From Nitrosomonas communis (GTDB taxonomy: Bacteria > Pseudomonadota > Gammaproteobacteria > Burkholderiales > Nitrosomonadaceae), in contig NZ_CP011451.1 of assembly GCF_001007935.1 (NCBI RefSeq), positions 3,844,001-3,908,000 on the forward strand: a stretch of 64,000 nucleotides of DNA, in the 5' to 3' direction. Below the pieces are notes generated by a model, which was given only the letters and a program-made list of their open reading frames with translations, made no database searches and was not told the DNA's origin. This document shows, piece by piece, positions 47,252 to 57,615 of the stretch (positions are counted from its first letter, which is position 1; each line of letters opens with the position of its first letter). Both the position numbers and the translations under genes were made by a program.

Positions 47252-48100
47252 TTATAGTAAGTAAACAAATATGAACAATCCAAGCCAGACCACATCAACA
47301 AAGTGCCAATACCAAGCAACACCTTCAAACCCAAAATGATGTTCAGGTTTAAAGTGTCCTGCAGCGCATCTAAAATAGATGACGGTCAGCATAATGGCAC
47401 CTAAGGTAACATGGAAACCATGGAAACCAGTCAGCATATAGAATGTTGAGCCATACGCACCGCTAGTCAGTTTAAGATTGAGATCGGAATATGCATGGCT
47501 ATATTCATAAATCTGACAAGCAAGGAAAGTAAAGCCTAGTGCAACAGTTGCAAGCAGCCACATTTTAAGCGCTGGGCGTCGATTCTCCTTGAGTGCCCAG
47601 TGAGCGAGTGTCACCGTCACACCAGAAGAAAGTAATAAAAAAGTATTAAAGGCAGGTAAACCCCAAGCACCCATAGGGGTAAATTTCTCAGTAATACCAG
47701 GTCCTGCAGTTGGCCATCCCCCAGTAAAGCTAGGCCACAATAAATCATGTTCTACATCAGCTAATTCTGGAATTGTCAGTACTCTCATATAATAGAGGGC
47801 ACCAAAAAAAGCTGAAAAGAACATTACCTCTGAGAAAATAAACCAGCTCATTCCCCAGCGGAATGATTTATCTTCCACTTTTCCATATTTGCCAGCTTCA
47901 CTTTCTCGTGCCACCTCGCCAAACCAGCCAAACAGCATATAAATGAGGATAGCAAAACCGATACCCAACATATAATAGCCCGCTGGTATTTTATTCATGG
48001 TAAATGCTGCACCAAACCCTAGAAAGAACAGTGCCGATGATCCTACAATTGGCCATTTAGATGGTGCCGGCACATAGTAGTGTCCAGTTCCTTGACTCAT
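47252..48100 (-). CDS. ctaE: Cytochrome c oxidase subunit III
   Basis: 282 residues from ATG 48100 (MSQGTGHYY), which has AGGAGGG eight bases upstream; the frame begins two codons earlier at a TTG. Seven membrane helices, with family blocks FWFGEVARESEAGKYG... SWFIFSEVMFFSAFFGALYY and HGFHVTLGAIML, ending WHFVDVVWLGLFIFVYL. Structural subunit of the aa3 oxidase. Confidence 0.95.
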   Translation of the reverse strand: MSQGTGHYYVPAPSKWPIVGSSALFFLGFGAAFTMNKIPAGYYMLGIGFAILIYMLFGWFGEVARESEAGKYGKVEDKSFRWGMSWFIFSEVMFFSAFFGALYYMRVLTIPELADVEHDLLWPSFTGGWPTAGPGITEKFTPMGAWGLPAFNTFLLLSSGVTVTLAHWALKENRRPALKMWLLATVALGFTFLACQIYEYSHAYSDLNLKLTSGAYGSTFYMLTGFHGFHVTLGAIMLTVIYFRCAAGHFKPEHHFGFEGVAWYWHFVDVVWLGLFIFVYLL

Positions 48101-48131
48101 TACCAACCCTCCTGATTTATTTTCTAAAAAA

Positions 48132-48341
48132 TTAACTTGTTACTAATTTGACCAGTGTCAATATACTCAATACAAATATTACTCCGCCAATAAGACCGCC
48201 AATTACCACTTGATGCGGTTTTATCATTTTTGCATCTCGATCGAGATCGTCTTTCTTACGTATACCTAGAAATGACCAAAACACAGCCTTTGCTACTTGT
48301 AGCGTTGATGCTTTTCCAGCTTGATGTTCTGTATTATTCAT
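48132..48341 (-). CDS. DUF2970 small membrane protein
   Basis: 69 residues with one C-terminal membrane helix (about 46-66) and the block LQVAKAVFWSFLGIRKKDDLDRDA. DUF2970 proteins are encoded within betaproteobacterial cytochrome oxidase operons between ctaG and ctaE, exactly as here. Exact role unknown. Confidence 0.85.
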   Translation of the reverse strand: MNNTEHQAGKASTLQVAKAVFWSFLGIRKKDDLDRDAKMIKPHQVVIGGLIGGVIFVLSILTLVKLVTS

Positions 48342-48391
48342 TCATGCAATTCACTATTAATTAACCTGCAAGTTTATTTAATAAACATCTT

Positions 48392-48922
48392 CTACTTACC
48401 TGGTTGTAATGCAAAAAAAGTATAGGAAATAGTGACTGTATTGACATCAACAGGTATTTGAGGATCAATGACAAACTTTACTGGCATTTGCCTCACCTCG
48501 CCCGGCTTAAGCACCTGCTTAGTAAAGCAAAAGCATTCAAATTTCTTCAGATACTTCTCCAAGAAGCGTGGGCTATAACTTGGTATGGCCTGACCACTAA
48601 ATTCTTGATCAGATATATTTCTAATTTCATACATCACTTCTATTGATTCGCCAGGATGTATTTTTACGTTTGATTGTAGCGGTTTAAATTGCCAAGGCAT
48701 GCCGCGCACATTTGCATCTAACTCTATTGCAATTGAGCGCGACATATCTACTTTAATATTTTTATCCACCACATCCGGCTGTAACAGATTATTTATTCCA
48801 GTGACTTCACAAAACTTTTCATACATCGGAACAAGCGCGTAACCAAAACCAAACATGATCGCCGAAAAAATCAACAGTTTCTTCAACATGGTTACATTGA
48901 TGTTAGTTGCGCTCTGTGTCAT
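48392..48922 (-). CDS. ctaG: Cytochrome c oxidase assembly protein CtaG/Cox11
   Basis: 176 residues. One N-terminal membrane helix (about 12-30) and a periplasmic copper-binding domain with the Cys pair CFCFTKQ (KKFECFCF) that delivers copper to the CuB centre of subunit I. MPVKFVIDPQIP is conserved. Its ATG overlaps the stop of the small upstream gene (ATGA). Confidence 0.93.
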   Translation of the reverse strand: MTQSATNINVTMLKKLLIFSAIMFGFGYALVPMYEKFCEVTGINNLLQPDVVDKNIKVDMSRSIAIELDANVRGMPWQFKPLQSNVKIHPGESIEVMYEIRNISDQEFSGQAIPSYSPRFLEKYLKKFECFCFTKQVLKPGEVRQMPVKFVIDPQIPVDVNTVTISYTFFALQPGK

Positions 48923-49029
48923 TGTTTTATCATCACCGTTACAAAATAGATTACAGCCATCAGGATAAGCAGTAAAAAAGCAGTCCTCAGTTTTTTACGC
49001 TTGAAATCTCTATCGTCATCTTGCGACAT
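48919..49029 (-). CDS. 36-residue cytochrome oxidase small assembly protein
   Basis: Minus-strand frame from ATG 49029 to TGA 48919-48921, translation MSQDDDRDFKRKKLRT followed by one membrane helix (AFLLLILMAVIYFVTVMI) and KQ. It lies between ctaD and ctaG and overlaps ctaG by ATGA. Betaproteobacterial oxidase operons commonly carry such a tiny gene here. Position, charge pattern and coupling make it convincing despite its size. Confidence 0.75.
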   Translation of the reverse strand: MSQDDDRDFKRKKLRTAFLLLILMAVIYFVTVMIKQ

Positions 49030-49041
49030 ATACGCTTCGCT

Positions 49042-50616
49042 TTATTTAATTACTGGCGGGGTTTCAAAGCTATGATATGGTGCAGGTGAAGGTAGTGTCC
49101 ATTCCAATGTAGTTGCACCTTCCCATGGTTTATCAGCCGCTTTTTCACCGCTACGAATGCATTTGATCACAATATAAAGGAAGAATAGTTGTGACAGTCC
49201 AAATCCGAATGCACCAATACTGGAGATCATATTGAAATCAGCAAACTGTAGCGAGTAATCTGGAATTCGTCGAGGCATACCCGCCAATCCCAAGAAGTGC
49301 TGTACGAAGAATGCTACGTTAAAGAAGATCATAGATAACCAGAAATGCATGTTAGCCAATTTAACATCGTACATACGTCCGCACCACTTCGGCAACCAGT
49401 AATATACTCCACCGAATATAGCGAACAACGCGCCCGATACTAGCACATAGTGGAAATGCGCAATGACATAGTAAGTATCTTGTACTTGGATATCAATTGG
49501 CACAATTGCACAAATCACGCCGCTGAAACCACCAATCACAAACAGGAAGATAAACCCAATTGAAAACAGCATTGGTGTTTCAAAAGTCAACGACCCACGC
49601 CACATTGTCGCAGTCCAGTTAAAGACTTTCACACCGGTAGGTACAGCAATCAGCATAGTAGCATACATGAAGAACAACTGACCGACCGTTGGCATACCAG
49701 CCGTAAACATATGATGTGCCCATACTATGCAAGATAAAATTGCAATTGATGCGGTCGCATACACCATTGATGCATAACCAAACAACGGTTTACGGGAGAA
49801 TGTTGGAACGATTTCGGACACAATACCGAAAGCGGGCAGAATCATGATATAAACTTCAGGATGTCCAAAGAACCAGAAAATGTGTTGAAACAGAACAGGA
49901 TCACCTCCACCTGCCGCATTAAAGAATGACGTACCAAAATGGCGGTCTGTCAGCAACATGGTGACTGTACCGGCCAAAACAGGCATTACCAGCACCAACA
50001 GATAAGCAGTAATCAACCATGTCCACACGAACATCGGCATTTTCATTAACGTCATACCGGGTGCGCGCATATTTAGGATGGTAGTAATAATATTAATTGC
50101 GCCCATAATTGAGGAAGCCCCCAAAATATGAATAGCAAAAATCATCATATCGACCCCTAAGCCACCTTGTGCAGAAAGCGGAGGGTAGAATGTCCAGCCC
50201 CCTGCAGCAGCACCACCGGGCACAAAAAACGAGGATATTAATAACATACCAGCTACTGGCAACAGCCAGAAGCTCCAGTTATTCATCCGCGCAAACGCCA
50301 TATCAGGCGCACCTATCATCATAGGGACTTGCCAGTTAGCTAATCCCACGAATGCGGGCATAATCGCCCCAAACACCATGATTAAACCATGCAGTGTGGT
50401 AAACGAATTAAAAAGTTCCGGCTCTAATATTTGTATACCCGGCATGAACAATTCTGCACGAATTCCCATTGCCAGGAAACCGCCAACCAGAAACATAGCA
50501 AAACTGAACCACAGATACATAGTGCCAATGTCTTTATGATTGGTTGTCATTACCCAGCGCATTATGCCACTGGGATGATGGTCGTGATGACCATGAACAT
50601 CTTGAACTACTGCCAT
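49042..50616 (-). CDS. ctaD: Cytochrome c oxidase subunit I (aa3 type)
   Basis: 524 residues, twelve membrane helices. Haem and CuB ligands are visible: the low-spin haem His in [11 protein letters not shown], the CuB/haem a3 region [18 protein letters not shown] (His-Glu-Tyr cross-link region), WAHHMF, and the His pair in [12 protein letters not shown]. Terminal oxidase reducing oxygen to water and pumping protons, fed by cytochrome c. Second gene of the operon after ctaC. Confidence 0.97.
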   Translation of the reverse strand: MAVVQDVHGHHDHHPSGIMRWVMTTNHKDIGTMYLWFSFAMFLVGGFLAMGIRAELFMPGIQILEPELFNSFTTLHGLIMVFGAIMPAFVGLANWQVPMMIGAPDMAFARMNNWSFWLLPVAGMLLISSFFVPGGAAAGGWTFYPPLSAQGGLGVDMMIFAIHILGASSIMGAINIITTILNMRAPGMTLMKMPMFVWTWLITAYLLVLVMPVLAGTVTMLLTDRHFGTSFFNAAGGGDPVLFQHIFWFFGHPEVYIMILPAFGIVSEIVPTFSRKPLFGYASMVYATASIAILSCIVWAHHMFTAGMPTVGQLFFMYATMLIAVPTGVKVFNWTATMWRGSLTFETPMLFSIGFIFLFVIGGFSGVICAIVPIDIQVQDTYYVIAHFHYVLVSGALFAIFGGVYYWLPKWCGRMYDVKLANMHFWLSMIFFNVAFFVQHFLGLAGMPRRIPDYSLQFADFNMISSIGAFGFGLSQLFFLYIVIKCIRSGEKAADKPWEGATTLEWTLPSPAPYHSFETPPVIK

Positions 50617-50678
50617 GATTATTCTCCTTAGTACTTACTTCTTTATTTACTGAAATTACATCTCATGCGATTGAAATA

Positions 50679-51512
50679 TTAATTCCCAACTGCCGCCGTG
50701 TTAACGACTGCTGCTGATGCTTTTTTCTTATCCGCAGCCCATTGCGCGTACTTGTCTGCCTCCAGCACCTCAACCACGATCGGCATATAGCCATGATCTT
50801 TGCCACAAAGCTCAGCACACTGGCCACGGTAAACACCCGGTCTATCTGCTGTAAACCACACATCTCGAATAAATCCTGGAATTGCATCTTGCTTGACTCC
50901 GAAAGCAGGCACCCACCATGCGTGAAGAACATCATTAGCCGTTGTGATTACCCTAATCTTCTTGCCTACAGGCACAACCAGATTATTATCTACCTCCAGC
51001 AAATAATTTTCTCCCTTAGCTTCTTTGCCTTCCAATTGAGCAGTTGGCGTGGATAGTTTACTGAAGAAGCTGATGCCCTCACCTTCTCCCTGAAGGTAAT
51101 CGTAACCCCACATCCACTGATACCCTGTGGCTTTAATAGTGATATCAGGCTCGGACGTATCTTTCATGGCAACGACAGTTTTAGTGGCCGGAAATGCCAT
51201 ACCAATAAGAATCAGAAGTGGAATAGCCGTCCAGATAATCTCTACAACAGTACTATGATGAAAATTGGCAGCCTTATATCCAACTGATTTACGGTGTTTC
51301 AGAATCGAGTAAAACATCACACCAAAAACAACAATAAAAATTGCCAAACAAATCCATAGAGCAAATATATGCTGATCATAGGTTTCTTGTGCAATTATAG
51401 AGTTTGGCTGCGGATGAAAATACTTACTAGTCTCATCTAGCGAAAACGCCATACTTGAGTATAAAACAAGTGTTGCAGACCCCAGCAGGGCCATTACTGA
51501 TTTACTGCTCAT
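50679..51512 (-). CDS. ctaC: Cytochrome c oxidase subunit II
   Basis: 277 residues from ATG 51512 (MSSKSVMAL), with GGGGGAA upstream; the frame extends five codons further. Signal peptide, two membrane helices (about 50-70 and 88-110), and a periplasmic CuA domain with HAWWVPAFG and RGQCAELCGKDHGYMP, giving the two Cys, His and Met ligands. No fused cytochrome c domain. First gene of the operon; a hairpin terminator lies in its leader. Confidence 0.96.
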   Translation of the reverse strand: MSSKSVMALLGSATLVLYSSMAFSLDETSKYFHPQPNSIIAQETYDQHIFALWICLAIFIVVFGVMFYSILKHRKSVGYKAANFHHSTVVEIIWTAIPLLILIGMAFPATKTVVAMKDTSEPDITIKATGYQWMWGYDYLQGEGEGISFFSKLSTPTAQLEGKEAKGENYLLEVDNNLVVPVGKKIRVITTANDVLHAWWVPAFGVKQDAIPGFIRDVWFTADRPGVYRGQCAELCGKDHGYMPIVVEVLEADKYAQWAADKKKASAAVVNTAAVGN

Positions 51513-51527
51513 ATATTCCCCCCACAT

Positions 51528-52387
51528 AAATTACTAATTTAGACTAGTTTACAATACTTAAAAAAACACGGCCATTTGAAGCAAATGGCTACACAAACTA
51601 CCTGACTGCAGATTACTTCATACTAAAACTTTTATTGATCTCTGATAGTTTTTAATCTTATCAATCACCCAATAATGCTGGTTGGAATTCTAGCATGTCA
51701 AATCTGTGCCAACAAGGGAAAATCATGATTTTTATAGAAAAATTCCCCTGCTTTGAATGTGGTGATTTTTTTATTTATTATTATTTTAGTTTAATAATAG
51801 CTTTTTTTACCAAAAAAAAAGACCTTATTTAACCGTTGCCATCATAGGTTTTTCAAACCTTATCTAACATCATCATAAAGAAAAATTAGATATAAGCAAG
51901 TGCTCCTCCTGTGTTAAAAAATACAAAAAAACTGGAGTTAATTAAACCAGTAAGCACCCTAGCAGATTATTGAAACAGAAAATGAACCTATCTCCCCTTC
52001 TGCTGTAATACTTTCTCTGTAAACTCAGATGAATAATTGTCAATATTCCTGTACCCAGCCGAATCTTGTTCCTTCCAAAGACGCTGAACTATGTATCGAA
52101 CTACAAGCGCCAGTACACCCCTATTTACGTCGATCACACAGTCTTTGTATTTCTGTCTATCCTTATTCCCATTTGGCACCAATGAAAAACTTGGCGGGCG
52201 ACAAAAATATCTTATGGTCTATTACATCACCCCTATGATATCGAAAGTAACTCAAGTATCAGCAAGCAAATATTGAGATTAGGGCTATCAGCGAACAACG
52301 AAGTGTTTGCCTCGGCCTACTATAGCATCACTGTCAATAACACTAAGACACCAGGCAATGTTTTCTAAAAAAATACATACTTAAAAA
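51528..52387. other. Long noncoding region upstream of the oxidase operon
   Basis: 860 bp between valS and ctaC. It contains the hairpin at 51557-51589 and a very AT-rich run (about 51765-51835). Small frames of 60-70 codons on both strands near 52000-52240 look like chance. No tRNA or known riboswitch pattern was recognised. The oxidase promoter must lie here. Confidence 0.5.
51557..51589 (-). terminator. Hairpin terminator/attenuator in the ctaC leader
   Basis: Minus-strand GCCATTTG-CTT-CAAATGGC (51571-51589) followed by CGTGTTTTTTT, 45 bp before the ctaC ATG. No minus-strand gene lies closer than valS (stop at 52388), so this may be an attenuator of the oxidase operon, or a late terminator for valS. 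Confidence 0.7.
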
Positions 52388-55147
52388 TTAACTTAATTTT
52401 TGCAATTGCTCTGTCAATTTAGTCAACATTGCCTTAAAGCTCGCCAAACGCTCTTTCTCCTGTGTAACCACTTTTTCTGGTGCACGTTGCACAAAAGCCG
52501 GATTATGCAGCTTTGTTGCCGCCTTATTGATCTCGCCTTCCAGACGAAGAATTTCCTTTTGAAGTCGCGCACGCTCAGCTGATGCATCTATTTTAATTTT
52601 AAGCATCAATCGGAATTCGCCGACAACAGCAACAGGCGCATTTGCATCAGGCAAACCACTTGGCATAATTTCCATATCAGATAACTTAGCCAGTGCTACT
52701 AAATAATTAGAAAAACCGGCCAAGCTGGATTGACTGCCTTCAATTAGCAAGGGCATTCTCTCTGCTGGTGATAATTTCATTTCTCCACGTAATGCTCGGC
52801 ATGCATTTACAATCTCTTTGAGTAACGCAATGCGACTACCAGCTTCTTGGTCAATATGCGTGAAGTCGGCTAGTGGATAAGATTGACACATGATGCTCTT
52901 ACCTTTTTTACCAGCCAGAGGTGCAATTTTTTGCCACAATTCTTCCGTAATAAAGGGAATCACAGGATGTGCCAGACGGAGCGCAGCTTCAAGCACGCGC
53001 ACTAGCACACGACGTGTAGTACGCTGTTCAATATCTCCCCCTGAGCTTAACTGAACCTTAGCAAGCTCTACATACCAGTCGCAATATTCATCCCAGATAA
53101 ACTCATAGAGCTCGCGCGCGGCAATATCAAAGCGATAATCATTAAATCCTTGCCTCACGCCCTGCTCGGCTAGTTGCAATCGACCGATGATCCATTTATC
53201 GGCGTGAGAAAATGCCAAAGGCAGCGTTTCATCCAAACCGACATCTTTCTCTTCACAATTCATGAGGACAAAGCGAGTAGCATTCCATAGTTTATTACAA
53301 AAATTCCGATAGCCTTCGCATCGCTGCAGATCAAATTTAATATCTCGTCCATGTGAAGCCAAACTGGCAAAAGTGAAACGCAGGGCATCAGCACCAAATG
53401 CAGGTATTCCCTGTGGGAATTGCTTACATGTATTTCTCTCGATTGATTCAGCCTGTTTAGGATTCATTAAGCCTGTAGTGCGCTTTTTGATCAGCTCGGG
53501 CAGCAAAATACCATCGATCAGATCAAGTGGATCCAATACGTTTCCCTTGGATTTACTCATTTTCTGGCCTTCCGAATCGCGGATTAATCCAGTCACGTAA
53601 ACCTCATGAAATGGCACCTTCCCAGTGAAATGCAGTGACATCATGATCATGCGCGCAACCCAGAAGAAAATGATGTCAAACCCAGTTACCAGCACTGAGG
53701 TGGGTAAAAAGGTCTTGAGCTCGGCTATGTCCTGTGGCCACCCAAGTGTTGAAAATGGCCATAATGCGGAAGAAAACCAGGTATCAAGCACATCTTCATC
53801 TTGCCTGAGATTTTCCTTACCTGATAACCGCTGCGCTTCCTCAAGATTATGCGCAACCGTTACATTGCCATCCTCATCATACCAGGCAGGAATCCGGTGG
53901 CCCCACCACAATTGGCGCGAAATACACCAATCCTGTATATTTTCCAACCATTGGTTATAAACATGCGTCCAATTCTCCGGTGTAAATCTGACCTCACCAT
54001 TGGCTACTACTTCCAAACCACGTTTAGCCATCCCTTCCATCGCCACATACCACTGATCAGTTAACATCGGCTCAATAATAGTTTGCGTACGATCTCCTCG
54101 TGGCACCATCAGCTTGTGTGGTCGCGTTTCGACCAACAATTCCTGTGCTTCCAGATCGCTAATAATCTTTTTTCGTGCCTCAAAACGGTCCAACTCTTGA
54201 TATTCGACTGGCGCAACATCATTGATTTTTCCGTTGAAAGTAAAAATATTAAGTGGAACCAGCTTATGACGTAAACCGACTTGATAATCATTAAAATCAT
54301 GCGCGGGCGTAATTTTCACACAACCCGTACCAAAAGTCGGATCGACATATTCATCCGCAATAATAGGGATCGTGCGCTCAGACAAAGGTAGCCGGAGATG
54401 CCGCCCAACCAGATGACAGTAGCGTTCATCCTCTGGATGAACAGCCACCGCCATGTCTCCTAGCATCGTTTCTGGCCGTGTGGTCGCAACAATTAAGCCA
54501 CTTTCCTGCAATCCAGTACTGCTATCCTCTTCGAATGGATAAAGAATATGCCAAAGTGAACCTGTTTCTTCGGTCGAAATGACTTCCAAATCAGACACGG
54601 CTGTTTGCAGCACAGGATCCCAGTTAACCAGACGCTTGCCACGATAAATCAATCCTTCTCGATATAACCGCACAAATACCTCAGTCACTGCTTGGGAAAG
54701 CATCTCGTCCATGGTAAAACGCTCCCGCGACCAATCGCAAGAAGTACCCATCCGCCGCATCTGCCGCGTAATAGTTGAACCTGATTCCTCTTTCCATTGC
54801 CAAACACGCTCGAGGAACGCTTCACGCCCGAGTTCTCGCCGATTAATATTTTCTTGGTCTAATTGACGCTCGACGACTATTTGTGTCGCAATGCCGGCAT
54901 GATCTGTCCCAGGCTGCCATAGCGTATTATCACCCAGCATACGATGATATCGAATCAATGCATCCATCAGAGTGTGCTGAAACGCGTGCCCCATATGCAG
55001 GGTGCCCGTTACATTGGGAGGTGGCAACATGATGCAGTAAGCAGCAGCCTCCTCCTTATTTGATGGCTTGAAATAACCTGATGACTCCCATACAGAATAC
55101 CAGTAAGCTTCTATGACTTTCGGATCAAAACTTTTTGCAAGTTCCAT
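52388..55147 (-). CDS. valS: Valyl-tRNA synthetase
   Basis: 919-residue class I synthetase. HIGH motif as [20 protein letters not shown] as [16 protein letters not shown]1 editing domain around [20 protein letters not shown], and a C-terminal coiled coil (about 855-918) that binds tRNA. In E. coli valS follows pepA-holC; here the same order exists but about 2.4 kb of mobile DNA separates holC from valS, so valS must rely on its own promoter. Confidence 0.97.
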   Translation of the reverse strand: MELAKSFDPKVIEAYWYSVWESSGYFKPSNKEEAAAYCIMLPPPNVTGTLHMGHAFQHTLMDALIRYHRMLGDNTLWQPGTDHAGIATQIVVERQLDQENINRRELGREAFLERVWQWKEESGSTITRQMRRMGTSCDWSRERFTMDEMLSQAVTEVFVRLYREGLIYRGKRLVNWDPVLQTAVSDLEVISTEETGSLWHILYPFEEDSSTGLQESGLIVATTRPETMLGDMAVAVHPEDERYCHLVGRHLRLPLSERTIPIIADEYVDPTFGTGCVKITPAHDFNDYQVGLRHKLVPLNIFTFNGKINDVAPVEYQELDRFEARKKIISDLEAQELLVETRPHKLMVPRGDRTQTIIEPMLTDQWYVAMEGMAKRGLEVVANGEVRFTPENWTHVYNQWLENIQDWCISRQLWWGHRIPAWYDEDGNVTVAHNLEEAQRLSGKENLRQDEDVLDTWFSSALWPFSTLGWPQDIAELKTFLPTSVLVTGFDIIFFWVARMIMMSLHFTGKVPFHEVYVTGLIRDSEGQKMSKSKGNVLDPLDLIDGILLPELIKKRTTGLMNPKQAESIERNTCKQFPQGIPAFGADALRFTFASLASHGRDIKFDLQRCEGYRNFCNKLWNATRFVLMNCEEKDVGLDETLPLAFSHADKWIIGRLQLAEQGVRQGFNDYRFDIAARELYEFIWDEYCDWYVELAKVQLSSGGDIEQRTTRRVLVRVLEAALRLAHPVIPFITEELWQKIAPLAGKKGKSIMCQSYPLADFTHIDQEAGSRIALLKEIVNACRALRGEMKLSPAERMPLLIEGSQSSLAGFSNYLVALAKLSDMEIMPSGLPDANAPVAVVGEFRLMLKIKIDASAERARLQKEILRLEGEINKAATKLHNPAFVQRAPEKVVTQEKERLASFKAMLTKLTEQLQKLS

Positions 55148-55716
55148 GAAAATTAAATTGTTAAATTAGCAAACCAGAAAATTCGCCATTATATCGGAAG
55201 GTAACATCGCAGGTAGCAAGGTCATTAATTATTAACTGATCTAAATGATTTTTTGAAAGTACCATAATCATGCCTGAGGAAGAATTTGAGCATTTCGCAG
55301 CAAATGTATATAACACATTTAGTTATTCCATTTCTCAATCAAAAATGACGCGCAGGCGAACCGCAGACAATATCAAGCATACGGCAAGGTGAAGCCGACA
55401 AAGGCCGACAAAGTTAGTTCTCATTTAAAATAGAATAAGAAAAAAAACTATATTGGGTGGTAGCAAGCTGTTGAAAAATGTACTGGAGGTAGAGATACTC
55501 GATGATAATGATGAGTAAACACAGTCAAAAAACGGTGTTTATAGCTGATAAATCAGTATTTTGAATTTGTTTTTCATTTTAAACCTGTTTTTAATATCGC
55601 AGTCGCAATGTAGATAGTTTCTCAAGAGCCTGCTAGTGAACCGCTGCAGGGAGCCATTGATCCTGTGATACCGGATAGTGTAGTTCTCTTTTTGTTTTTA
55701 ACCGATGTCAAGACGA
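55148..55716. other. Intergenic region upstream of valS
   Basis: Contains MITE1 copy I (55325-55436). The remaining ~450 bp show no credible frame and may include decayed transposon DNA adjoining the fragment at 55717-55893. Confidence 0.5.
55325..55436 (+). repeat. MITE1 copy I
   Basis: 112-bp copy, longer than others because a block (AAGGCCGAC) is duplicated in its right half. Ends ATTCCATTTCTCAATCAAAA and TTTAAAATAGAAT. Confidence 0.9.
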
Positions 55717-55893
55717 TCATATTCCAAGCTTGTCTGACCTCTTCAGTTTCAGGCCGCTGATAAGCTTTATCATCATACAGTTATTACTGTGCAATTGTGG
55801 TTGAGTCTGATCAAATACATCGGCTAACCGATTAAGGCGCTGAACATAAGTAAGCAACATCACTCGCAAGTCGTGCAGACTAAGTATGTCGTC
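55717..55893 (-). pseudogene. Transposase fragment, downstream part
   Basis: Minus-strand frame reading DDILSLHDLRVMLLTYVQRL followed by NRLADVFDQTQPQ. TYVQRLNRLADVF resembles the block that follows the N-terminal domain of a DDE transposase whose upstream part is at 57204-57410. The ISAzo13-type element lies between the two pieces. Confidence 0.45.
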
Positions 55894-57203
55894 AAAAATA
55901 ACTTCCAGAAATTGGATTAGAATGTTCATGCAGGATTATGGATAATAAAGCCAATTTATAATTGGTGAATGACAAATTGTGGCTGTTTACGATAAAAGCA
56001 TTGAACTGAAGATGCAGCGGTTGTTTCTGCTGCTATCAGAAAAGGATCGGCGGCGGTATGCGGGGATTGAAGCGGCCAAGCTAGGGCACGGCGGTATTGA
56101 GTATGTGTCTGGGTTATTTGATATGGATCCCAAGACGGTGCGACGTGGTCTGGTAGAACTGGAAGTGAGTGAGGATCCTGCGCCGAGCCGGATCAGAAAA
56201 AAAAGGTGCGGGACGTAAAAATGCAATGGTTCACAAGCCTACCCTGGAAGAAAATTTCCTCAGGCTACTTGCGGAATTTACCGCCGGCGATCCGATGCGC
56301 GAAGGTGTCTTATGGACCAATCTATCACGTTGCGAAATTAGTCGCCGCCTGGCTGAAATGGGCACATCAGCAAGTCGGTACACGGTACGTAAATTATTAA
56401 AGAAACATGGTTTAGGACAGCGTAAAACGCGTAAGAAAAAAACGCTGGGAGCCCATCCTGATCGGGATGCCCAGTTTCAAAACATTGCCAGACTTAAGGC
56501 AGCGTATATGGCCAAGGAAGAGCCTGTGATCAGTATTGATTCCAAAAAGAAGGAATTGATTGGCAATTTCAGTCGAGAAGGTTACACCTATACACAGACG
56601 CCTGTAGATGCTTTGGATCATGATTTTCCCAGTGCCGGTGAAGGCAAATTGATTCCGCATGGCATCTATGATCTGGCGCGAAACGAAGGGCATATGAACC
56701 TAAATACCAGCCACGATACCAGTGAATTTTGTTGCGACAGTATTGCGCATTGGTGGAAACAGCAGGGTTGCCAGCACTATCCCAAGGCCCGGCGGTTGTT
56801 GCTTCTCTGTGATGGTGGCGGCAGTAACGCCGCCAATCGACATGTGTTCAAGGAAGCTTTGCAGGTGCTTGCCAAACGGCTGGGACTGGAAATTCGTGTT
56901 GCCCACTATCCGCCTTACTGCTCAAAGTACAACCCTATTGAACACCGGTTGTTTTCGCACATTACGCGTGCCTGCCAGGGTGTGGTGTTTCATTCGGTCG
57001 CCATTGCCAAACAATTTATGGAGAAGACTAAAACCTGCAAGGGTTTAAAAGTAACCGTGGATATATTGACCGGGGTTTACGTTACAGGAAAAAAGTGTGC
57101 AGAGAATTTTCTTGAAAATATGAGGATCATCTTTGATGACTATCTTCCTCGCTGGAACTACCGGGCAGTCCCACAAACAATCTGATTTCGGGAAGTTATT
57201 TTT
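55894..57203 (+). mobile_element. ISAzo13-type insertion sequence
   Basis: 1310 bp with terminal inverted repeats: AAAAATAACTTCC at 55894-55906 and its exact complement at 57191-57203, with similarity extending about 14 bases further inward (GAAATTGGATT versus GAAATCAGATT). It encodes one transposase split by a frameshift. It has inserted into an older transposase fragment on the opposite strand, between holC and valS. Confidence 0.85.
55979..57185 (+). CDS. ISAzo13-type DDE transposase, frameshifted at an A8 run
   Basis: Two overlapping frames make one protein. The first (GTG 55979 to 56218) ends shortly after the eight-A run at 56197-56204; the second continues from there to 57185. The joined protein would read through ...SRIRKK-GAGRKNAMVHKP. 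Catalytic residues are visible: Asp in VISIDSKKKE, Asp in LLLCDGGGSNAANRH and Glu in YNPIEHRLF. Moving between frames needs a one-base skip (+1), which slippage on A8 could supply; otherwise the element is dead. Family call rests on the GGGSNAANRHVFKE-type motif. Confidence 0.75.
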
Positions 57204-57410
57204 AGCTAAATCCTAAGCGCGTAAATGATGATCCGCATACTCATAAATACTCTTGATCGCTCTATGCTTGTCCACCAAACCGAACAGGTAGAGAACAGTG
57301 ATTTCTTCATCGCTAAAGCTTCAATCCGCGTAATTACTCATTCTTTGGCTATAAAGCAAAGAATTTCCCTGATAATGCTTGTGATCATAGAGACAAATCG
57401 TTATTAATCG
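57204..57410 (-). pseudogene. Transposase fragment, N-terminal part
   Basis: Minus-strand reading from about 57410: SQRMSNYAD, an in-frame TGA, then SFSDEEITVLYLFGLVDKHR and AIKSIYEYADHHLRA before the element border. FSDEExxTxYLFG and SIYEYxxxHL are typical of the N-terminus of a DDE transposase. Truncated by the ISAzo13-type insertion; the matching downstream part is at 55717-55893. Confidence 0.55.
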
Positions 57411-57463
57411 GTCTTGCCGGTGCCTCCGTTATTATGATTTATTAAGGTTGGTGGGTACCTTCG

Positions 57464-57580
57464 TCAATAGTTTAAAATTATTGATGAACTGGCTTCTATT
57501 TCAGCGCTTAATTCACATTCGAGAGCCAAAGTAAGCTTTTTTTCAATCAACCTTAGAATCTCTTGGTTTTTCCATGCCAT
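57464..57580 (-). CDS. Possible 38-residue protein after holC
   Basis: ATG 57580 to TGA 57464-57466, translation MAWKNQEILRLIEKKLTLAL then ECELSAEIEASSSIILNY. It lies 35 bp after holC in the same direction, in the place between holC and valS. Helical and charged; no strong ribosome site. May be a real small gene or a truncated one. Confidence 0.3.
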   Translation of the reverse strand: MAWKNQEILRLIEKKLTLALECELSAEIEASSSIILNY

Positions 57581-57615
57581 TTTTTATCCGATTGACTTCA
57601 TCCTTCTGGTATCGA

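Noticed and set aside
51988..52238. Opposing 64- and 69-residue frames in the valS-ctaC gap
   Set aside because: No ribosome sites, no recognisable motifs, and overlapping on both strands in noncoding-looking DNA.
57225..57407. 60-residue plus-strand frame
   Set aside because: Lies antisense to a clear transposase-like reading (FSDEEITVLYLFG) and has no motif.
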